From positions 1 to 6,094 of the forward strand of contig JAFGVF010000351.1 in NCBI GenBank assembly GCA_016938155.1: DNA of 6,094 nucleotides, given 5' to 3'. The position numbers and the translations under genes are program-made. The notes beneath the pieces are model-generated. The model saw nothing but the letters and a program-made list of their open reading frames with translations. It was not told the DNA's origin and did not search any database. This DNA is from Candidatus Cloacimonadota bacterium. GTDB taxonomy: Bacteria > Cloacimonadota > Cloacimonadia > Cloacimonadales > JAFGVF01. Below are positions 1-4,358 of this stretch, in pieces (position 1 is the first letter of the stretch; every line of letters starts with the position of its first letter).

Positions 1-572
1 ACACAACAAACAGTGCTACAATAGGTATCGAAAACGCCTCGGGAAGCGAGGGTTTGAAAGTTGTTTATAATCAGACTTATGTATATAATGGATTGGCTGT
101 AGTTATAAAAAATATTAATTTTAACAGCGATGATGTTGATTGGATGGATGCATCCCCAGCGACCGGGACTGTTAATCCCGGTGCATATACAGATGTAGTG
201 TTGACTTTTGATTCTACAGGATTAGCAGTTAACAATAACTATACGGCAAATATAATCATCGGATCAAATGATACAACTACACCTTCTATAACAGTACCGG
301 TTAATCTAACGGTAGTTGGTGGGTTTGATGCCCCTGAAGGTGCCACAGCAGCAGTTGTTGATGGTAGGTTACAGATAAGATGGCTTCCTGTTTCGGGAGC
401 GACTTCTTACAATATCTATATGGCATCCTCTCCTGATGCAAGCTATATTAACAGGAATTCATACGGGACTTTCGGCGTTTCAGGTGAATTCGTAATCTGG
501 ACGACCTCATTTCTTTTAGATGCTGTATCCTACGATGACCTTTATTTCTATGTAAAGGCTGTTGCCGATTAG
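1..572 (+). CDS. Secreted Ig-like/fibronectin III surface protein, C-terminal end (5' partial)
   Basis: The frame is open from base 3 and ends at TAG (570-572), giving 189 visible residues. The true start lies outside the window; an internal TTG at 54 is not a credible start because the reading frame and the family-like sequence (ATIGIENASGSEG) continue upstream of it. Three parts are visible: the end of a beta-rich module (residues 1-30), an Ig-like BACON/ASH-type sandwich (about 32-106, with DWMDASP, GTVNPG and TVPVNLTV), and a fibronectin III-like module (about 108-189, with LQIRWLPVSGATSYNIY and FYVKAVAD). Such modules act in adhesion or carbohydrate/protein binding, or as spacers in large exported proteins; the catalytic or binding part would be upstream. 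The protein stops right after the FN3 module, with no separate C-terminal sorting tail. The style strongly resembles Cloacimonadota surface proteins. The exact function is unknown. Confidence 0.85.
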   Translation, partial: TTNSATIGIENASGSEGLKVVYNQTYVYNGLAVVIKNINFNSDDVDWMDASPATGTVNPGAYTDVVLTFDSTGLAVNNNYTANIIIGSNDTTTPSITVPVNLTVVGGFDAPEGATAAVVDGRLQIRWLPVSGATSYNIYMASSPDASYINRNSYGTFGVSGEFVIWTTSFLLDAVSYDDLYFYVKAVAD

Positions 573-590
573 CGTACCAATATCCTTTTC

Positions 591-624
591 TAAGACCTGA
601 TGAATTCATCAGGTCTTATTTTTT
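591..624 (+). terminator. Rho-independent terminator after the left-edge gene
   Basis: A perfect 28-bp palindrome occupies 591-618 (arms TAAGACCTGATGAA and its exact complement), centred on GAATTC, and is followed by six Ts (619-624). It lies 18 bp after the stop codon of the rightward gene. A T-run follows only on the + strand; the other side reads as purine-rich on the minus strand. It should therefore end rightward transcription. Confidence 0.85.
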
Positions 625-663
625 CCACTTGCTTTTGCTAAGACAGATTGGTTTACTTTGGAT

Positions 664-694
664 AAAAAAATCCTGCCGAAATCGGCAGGATTTT
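664..694 (-). terminator. Rho-independent terminator of the leftward gene cluster
   Basis: The hairpin has arms TCCTGCCG (671-678) and CGGCAGGA (683-690) around an AAAT loop, extended by an A/T stretch at 667-670 and 691-694. Read on the minus strand it is followed by seven Ts (complement of 664-670), 40 bp past the TAA of the TPR gene. On the + strand it has only four Ts after the stem, so it could also act weakly as a backup for the left gene. Confidence 0.88.
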
Positions 695-734
695 AACTTA
701 TTGAAGGAGTATCAAACTCACAGTTTAAAGCATA

Positions 735-2354
735 TTAGTTCTTACTTGTTGAAGTGATGTAGTTTTCAACTTCCTTAATACTGTTTCTGATGCTTGCTTC
801 ACGCATAGGGTCACCTGCTTTTGCGAGTGCATCATTGTAATACTCTTTTGATCTGTTGAATAGCTGGATAGTTTTTTGCTGGGCATTGTCTTTTTCAATT
901 TTAAGTCTATCAGCTTCTTTACCCATTGCTTTAGAGAAACTCATTTCAAGTTCACTGAAGTTATTATACTCCGTTGAACCTTTCTGGAAGTATATCTGAG
1001 CTAAAATCATGTAGGATGCATAGTTGTTACTATCAATCTCAATGGCTTTGTTAGCAGCAATTTCAGCATTTTTAATATCACCCTTTGTGTTGTATGTGTG
1101 GGCTAACGAGATATAAAGAAGCGGGTTCTCATTGTTTAGAGCTTCAAGTTTCTTTAAAGTTGCAATACCTTTCTCAAAAAGGAGATCGGCTTGAGCTTTA
1201 TCACCGGCAGCCATTAGTTCCAAGCCTGCAGCAATATAGGCATTGTTTAGCTTCAAATAGAGCTGATAGTCATTTGGGTTGGAAGCGAGTACAGACTCTT
1301 GATTCTCAATGGATTTAAGAAGATTACCGGTTTTCTTATATGCGAGGGCAAGTTTTTCAGTAATTGCACCATCTTCAGGGTAGGCATTTGCAGCAATCTC
1401 CAGGCAGGGGAGAGCAGCTGAGTAATCTTCCCGGCTGACATAAATCAATCCAAGCCGATAGTTTGCCTGGGCGTGGTTAGCATCAATTTTAACGGCTTCA
1501 TTGAGAGCTTGAATAGCTTTGTCGTTTTCCTGAGCAGTAGCATACATGTTACCTATATAATACCAAATATCAACATCATTGTTAGCTTTGGCAATAGGTG
1601 TAAGAGCCTCAGCTGCTTCATCAAGTTTTCCCTGATTCTGATATGCTCCACCCAAAAGTCTGGCAATGTCCTCAGACTTCGGGTTCATACTTAAACCAAG
1701 CTTTGCCCATTCTTCACATTTGGCATAATCTTTTTCTTCAAAAGCAATTCTGGCGAGGTAAGAAACAGCTTCAAAGTTATTAGGGTCAATCCGATGAATA
1801 TCTTCAAAATTACTCTTGGCAATTTCCAGTTTCTTCTGCTCATAGTTTTGGATTGCTATGTTCATTGCTTTCACTTTTTCAGTATCGAAAAAGGCTTTTA
1901 TCTTGGGAATCAGGTCAGTCATAATGAGGTCTCGCCTATCCTTGCTTACTTTGTTTACATTGAGAGCAACTGTTGATATGTTTTGGGTCGAGACATTAAA
2001 AATCTTAGTGGATATTGAGAAGTTGTTATTCCCTAATGAAGAGATGGTTCCAATTAAAACCAGATCGGCATTAAGGGTTGCACCCATACCGGTAATTGTT
2101 TCTTTTCCGGTTTCATAAAGTTTAGCTGAACCTAACTCGGATTTCATTATCTTTGAAATCTCTTTATTATCGATGAGTTTGAAGTAACTGTCTTCACCGA
2201 AGGTTTTGGGAATATCGATTTTCTCGAATTGTGTCTTAAGAGACTTACTTGAGCTGTCCATTGCATCATAAGGGAATATAGCAATGGTAGTTTGTGAAAA
2301 GAGAGCTGTGATGATTATCAACAGGCTGATAGTGAGAAGTAATATCTTCTTCAT
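735..2354 (-). CDS. Secreted CsgG-like domain plus TPR-repeat protein
   Basis: The 539-residue protein starts at ATG (2352-2354), with GGAGG four bases upstream (2359-2363). Residues 1-21 form a Sec signal peptide (KK, then a hydrophobic LLLTISLLIIITALFSQ core) with no lipobox cysteine, so a periplasmic or exported location is inferred. Residues 22-160 resemble the CsgG/LpoB/TolB-N-type alpha/beta domain: a first strand TTIAIFPYD, then YFKLIDNKEISKIMKSELG, a NADLVLIGTIS strand and an ISTKIFNVSTQNI strand. Residues 164-470 hold about nine tetratricopeptide repeats with typical spacing (for example VDIWYYIGNMYATAQENDKA and AQANYRLGLIYVSREDYSAA). Repeats 7 and 9 are enlarged by helical insertions, and the tail is charged. 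TPRs act as protein-binding scaffolds; CsgG-like domains occur in outer-membrane export and envelope-assembly proteins. It is probably the last gene of the leftward cluster, 64 bp after the acyltransferase. The partner and exact role are unknown. Confidence 0.9.
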   Translation of the reverse strand: MKKILLLTISLLIIITALFSQTTIAIFPYDAMDSSSKSLKTQFEKIDIPKTFGEDSYFKLIDNKEISKIMKSELGSAKLYETGKETITGMGATLNADLVLIGTISSLGNNNFSISTKIFNVSTQNISTVALNVNKVSKDRRDLIMTDLIPKIKAFFDTEKVKAMNIAIQNYEQKKLEIAKSNFEDIHRIDPNNFEAVSYLARIAFEEKDYAKCEEWAKLGLSMNPKSEDIARLLGGAYQNQGKLDEAAEALTPIAKANNDVDIWYYIGNMYATAQENDKAIQALNEAVKIDANHAQANYRLGLIYVSREDYSAALPCLEIAANAYPEDGAITEKLALAYKKTGNLLKSIENQESVLASNPNDYQLYLKLNNAYIAAGLELMAAGDKAQADLLFEKGIATLKKLEALNNENPLLYISLAHTYNTKGDIKNAEIAANKAIEIDSNNYASYMILAQIYFQKGSTEYNNFSELEMSFSKAMGKEADRLKIEKDNAQQKTIQLFNRSKEYYNDALAKAGDPMREASIRNSIKEVENYITSTSKN

Positions 2355-2418
2355 TATTCCTCCAAATAAGTTTTAGTTTAGACCTTTATTTTAAACAGTG
2401 GTTTAGTTTGCAAGTATT
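2355..2418 (-). other. Gap between acyltransferase and TPR genes
   Basis: This 64-bp A/T-rich leader has no terminator hairpin, so read-through from the upstream pair is possible. A TAAAAT box (minus strand) has a TTGCAA only 14 bases upstream, too short a spacer for a convincing sigma70 promoter. The 8-mer TTTAGTTT occurs twice, at 2372-2379 and 2402-2409, 30 bp apart. A separate promoter for the TPR gene can be neither shown nor excluded. Confidence 0.4.
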
Positions 2419-3369
2419 TTATCGGAGTTTTAAGATTGAGATTCCGCTTTTTCTGTATTCCAATCTGAAAAAAAGCTTTAATTCAGCACCGATAGCAGCT
2501 TTAAAGCGGGATATTCCGGGATGATTTGCTCCGCACAAATCATAGAGTAAATATGATTCCTTGTATTTCATAATTGCGTGATAATGTAAAAAGATAGCCA
2601 CTCCGCTGTGAAGATATTCGGGATTTGTTCCGTTCTGCCAGGCGTACAATGCTTTGTTTTCAGTATCATTTAAAATTAGTAATGATGAGATCAGAGAGTC
2701 ATTATAAAAAGCATTCAGTTGAATCATCATGCCAGCATCACTAAGGGTTTTAAGCAACCGTAGGTGTTTTTCTCTGGAGATATTGAAAGTTCGTTCCTGC
2801 CTTTCATTGGTCTTTTCCAACAAAGAGATAAACTGGTCAGGCAAAAACTCCTCTCTGATTTCAATACCCATCCGCTGAGCTTTTCTAAGCGATGTTCCCT
2901 CTTTCGCAAAAAAGTTAGGCTCATAATCCGGTGATAGATTATAGAGAAAGGTAAACATTGGTTTTGCCGTAATCCCTGCGTTTTGAAAACTCCTTACATC
3001 ATAGGTTTCAGGAGAGAGGTTGATATTCATAATTCTGTAATTCTCAATAAGATAGTCTGAAATTATTGAAGTAATTTCTAACTTATGAAGGAGATTCTTA
3101 TTCGGTCTCTGTTGCTCCGGTAAAAGCCAAACAATAGGATTATAATATGATAAGATGGGGGTAATCAACTGTCTTATTCCATACCTTGTTTTTTCAAACA
3201 TAGGCATCAAAGCCCATAACTCACCAGAGTTATAAACAATAAGATAACTAAGCTCAATATTGTGTAAATCAGCAATAGCCTGGCAGAAGGTTCGGTTTGC
3301 ATATAAAGGAAGGAAAACACCATTCAGGCTCTCATGTTTGGGATTAACGGATTCTACTTTAAAAGGCAT
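2419..3369 (-). CDS. FemAB-like / GNAT-fold acyltransferase
   Basis: The 316-residue cytoplasmic protein has no signal peptide or membrane segment. The C-terminal half carries the pattern of the Acetyltransf_6/FemAB-like superfamily: a basic LRKAQRMGIEI segment (161-171), LYAWQNGTNPEYLHSGVAIF (241-260), then YDLCGANHPGISRFKAAIGA (276-295), equivalent to the conserved 'fDfgG...gi..FK..fG' block of these enzymes. The N-terminal half (about 40-145) matches the first, degenerate GNAT unit, and the length is usual for the family. Family members transfer aminoacyl or acyl groups, classically to lipid II or peptidoglycan bridges, but many act on exopolysaccharide or lipid precursors, so the substrate cannot be assigned. 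The ATG (3367-3369) lies one base after the TGA of the response regulator, with AGGA at 3375-3378 inside that gene's last codons, implying translational coupling. The TPR gene follows. Confidence 0.85.
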   Translation of the reverse strand: MPFKVESVNPKHESLNGVFLPLYANRTFCQAIADLHNIELSYLIVYNSGELWALMPMFEKTRYGIRQLITPILSYYNPIVWLLPEQQRPNKNLLHKLEITSIISDYLIENYRIMNINLSPETYDVRSFQNAGITAKPMFTFLYNLSPDYEPNFFAKEGTSLRKAQRMGIEIREEFLPDQFISLLEKTNERQERTFNISREKHLRLLKTLSDAGMMIQLNAFYNDSLISSLLILNDTENKALYAWQNGTNPEYLHSGVAIFLHYHAIMKYKESYLLYDLCGANHPGISRFKAAIGAELKLFFRLEYRKSGISILKLR

Positions 3370-3370
3370 G

Positions 3371-3730
3371 TCATTCCTGTAACTGCTTTTTAATAGTAAC
3401 AGCTATTTCATTGAAGCGGAAAGGTTTTATGATATAGTCGGTAATACCGTCGAAAAGAGCAGTGTAGGCTGAATCGACAGTAGGGTAACCAGTCATCATG
3501 ATTATCTTGGTGTCAGGATAGATATCTCTGACTCTTTCCATAACCTCAATTCCGTCTATTCCCGGCATTACTCTATCCAGAATAATAAGTGAGTGCTTCT
3601 CTGGTGAGAATATCTGAAGAGCAGATTCTCCATCATAAACATTCTCACATTCATAACCTATTCCGGTCAGGAACTCATTTAGAACCTGACTTAGAAGGGT
3701 ATCATCATCTACAATCAGTATCTTTTTCAT
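3371..3730 (-). CDS. Single-domain response regulator (CheY-like receiver)
   Basis: The 119-residue protein is one complete receiver domain with no output domain. All phosphotransfer residues are present: acidic D8-D9-D10 in ILIVDDD, phospho-acceptor D52 in LIILDRVMPG, T80 in MMTGYP and K102 in the IIKPF loop, with switch-type aromatic Y99. It should be phosphorylated by a histidine kinase not encoded here and act through protein contacts rather than by binding DNA. Start: ATG at 3728-3730; an AGAGG (3741-3745) ten bases upstream is a slightly distant ribosome site, and the MKKILIVDDD start is typical. It is the first gene of the leftward cluster, with the acyltransferase start one base beyond its stop. 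The target is unknown: the tight coupling suggests, but does not show, that it acts with the acyltransferase or on envelope assembly. Confidence 0.95.
   Translation of the reverse strand: MKKILIVDDDTLLSQVLNEFLTGIGYECENVYDGESALQIFSPEKHSLIILDRVMPGIDGIEVMERVRDIYPDTKIIMMTGYPTVDSAYTALFDGITDYIIKPFRFNEIAVTIKKQLQE
3375..3378 (-). promoter_or_regulatory. Ribosome binding site of the acyltransferase, inside the regulator gene
   Basis: AGGA (minus strand) ends five bases before the acyltransferase ATG and sits in the last codons of the response regulator. The regulator's TGA (3371-3373) and the ATG (3367-3369) are separated by one base, a stop-start layout that favours reinitiation. This supports the chosen start. 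Confidence 0.65.
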
Positions 3731-3761
3731 AACAAATCAACCTCTTTTCACAATAGAGAAA

Positions 3762-3789
3762 CTTTTATTGAGTAAAAACCGTTCGTCAA
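3762..3789 (-). promoter_or_regulatory. Candidate promoter of the response-regulator operon
   Basis: Read on the minus strand, TTGACG (3784-3789) is followed after 16 bases by TAAAAG (3762-3767), matching the sigma70 boxes at 5/6 and 4/6 positions. Transcription would begin near 3755, leaving a leader of about 25 bases with the AGAGG ribosome site. FCB-group promoters can deviate from the E. coli consensus, so this is only a candidate. Confidence 0.35.
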
Positions 3790-3812
3790 CTCTTTTTCTC
3801 AATATCTTTCAA

Positions 3813-3826
3813 ATTGTGGACACAAT
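3813..3826. promoter_or_regulatory. Palindrome ATTGTG-GA-CACAAT, possible operator
   Basis: A perfect 6+6 bp inverted repeat with a 2-bp spacer. It lies about 65 bp upstream of the predicted regulator transcription start and 24 bp upstream of its -35 box, a typical place for an activator site. No regulator is identified; the function is inferred from symmetry and position. Confidence 0.3.
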
Positions 3827-3832
3827 ACAAAT

Positions 3833-3844
3833 ATTGCATGCAAT
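3833..3844. promoter_or_regulatory. Palindrome ATTGCATGCAAT, possible operator
   Basis: A perfect 12-bp palindrome whose centre is 19 bp from that of the neighbouring ATTGTG/CACAAT palindrome, i.e. nearly two helical turns. Paired dyads upstream of one promoter suggest a two-site regulator or two different regulators; chance in A/T-rich sequence is not excluded. Confidence 0.25.
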
Positions 3845-3949
3845 TCAACACTCCTATCATGTCCTGATTTAACACATGGAAAAGTAACCGGAGAAACTTA
3901 TGTGCAAGTTTGCTCGGGACTCTCTCATCCAATTCGAGCGTACTTACGG

Positions 3950-4014
3950 CACAGTTCCCGTACAGTTCCCGCACACTTCCCGCACAACTGTGCGGGAAGT
4001 GTGCGGGAACTGTG
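3950..4014. repeat. Head-to-head 11-bp repeat array forming a 25+25 bp perfect inverted repeat
   Basis: Three tandem 11-mers run rightward: CACAGTTCCCG (3950-3960), TACAGTTCCCG (3961-3971) and CACACTTCCCG (3972-3982). After a ten-base centre CACAACTGTG (3983-3992), two 11-mers run in the opposite orientation: CGGGAAGTGTG (3993-4003) and CGGGAACTGTG (4004-4014). The result is a perfect inverted repeat, 3962-3986 against 3989-4013, with a two-base centre; as a hairpin it would be 24 bp with an AACT loop. The innermost units match exactly. The outer right unit matches the first left unit exactly and the second left unit at 10 of 11, so two alternative pairings exist. No T-run follows on either strand, so it is not an ordinary terminator. 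It is more GC-rich than its surroundings. Candidates are a REP-like or MITE-like element, a protein-binding array or a cruciform. Confidence 0.9.
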
Positions 4015-4301
4015 GTAATTTCATGGTCGTATTCTGCATTTATTGCTTTAGGGAGAACCGTGGGAATGAAAATGATAATTGCATATAAAATTGAGAATAA
4101 ATTCAAGAACTAAGTATTTCATGCTAATATCTGAAGTGATTGGTGTTTGAACAAATATATTATTCTCCCTGGGGGTGATAATAGCTACGATAACACTGAT
4201 AACTATTGTTTTTAATGAAAACAAGAAATAGCTAAACACATTTAAATCGAGGAAATCATCAGAAAACAGCTTCTTATTTTCATAGAAAGAGCATTTCTTT
4301 G

Positions 4302-4331
4302 TTGACAAATGAAAAGCTAAATATTTATCTT
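4302..4331 (+). promoter_or_regulatory. Candidate sigma70-type promoter of the CapA-like gene
   Basis: A perfect TTGACA -35 box (4302-4307) is followed after 18 bases by TATCTT (4326-4331, 4/6 to TATAAT). The start would lie near 4338, leaving a short leader with GGAGG at 4350-4354. The -35 box is embedded in a 12-bp dyad TTTGT-TG-ACAAA (4298-4309), which could let a repressor compete with RNA polymerase. Confidence 0.5.
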
Positions 4332-4358
4332 GTAGTGAGTAAAAAAATTGGAGGTCTT

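Larger units (their letters stand above)
3731..4358. other. Long divergent intergenic region without a convincing gene
   Basis: This 628-bp stretch separates the divergently read response-regulator and CapA-like genes. Short frames exist on both strands, but they are crossed by the repeat array, lack ribosome sites or use poor starts, and overlap each other. The region holds candidate promoters at both ends, two short palindromes near 3813-3844, the inverted 11-bp repeat array at 3950-4014, and an A/T-rich stretch (4070-4300) in which I recognise nothing. Its length is generous for two promoters and leaves room for a small RNA or a mobile remnant; neither is demonstrated. Confidence 0.6.

Noticed and set aside
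1085..2118. Several 60-86 codon frames opposite or within the TPR gene, and one of 65 codons inside the acyltransferase gene
   Set aside because: All lie in other frames of strongly supported coding sequences and show no domain, start signal or family resemblance.
3950..4014. CRISPR-like array
   Set aside because: The 11-bp units are directly adjacent without spacers and occur in both orientations; no cas-like gene is nearby.
3838..4084. ATGCAATT (3838-3845) and its complement AATTGCAT (4077-4084) as possible terminal inverted repeats of a 247-bp MITE around the repeat array
   Set aside because: Only eight bases match, the left copy belongs to a self-contained palindrome, and no target-site duplication flanks the pair.
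3786..4106. A 106-codon leftward frame, including a stretch KLAHKFLRLLFHVLN that vaguely recalls transposase C-termini (IS110-like)
   Set aside because: The frame is crossed by the 11-bp inverted repeat, overlaps the candidate regulator promoter, and contains no catalytic motif. The resemblance is too short and too vague to call a transposase remnant.
3900..4113. Two overlapping rightward frames of 62 and 67 codons over the inverted repeat
   Set aside because: Their FPHTSRTTVRE- and FPYSSRTLPAQ-like peptides are simply translations of the 11-bp repeat in two frames; neither has a good ribosome site or recognisable domain.
4177..4205. Repeated GATAA words (4177, 4189, 4198) as an operator array
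   Set aside because: Spacing is irregular (12 and 9 bp) and the words are short for an A/T-rich stretch; expected by chance.
4048..4308. An 86-codon leftward frame with a hydrophobic segment
   Set aside because: Its start is a TTG inside the CapA-gene promoter, there is no ribosome site, and the hydrophobicity is what A/T-rich sequence yields by chance.
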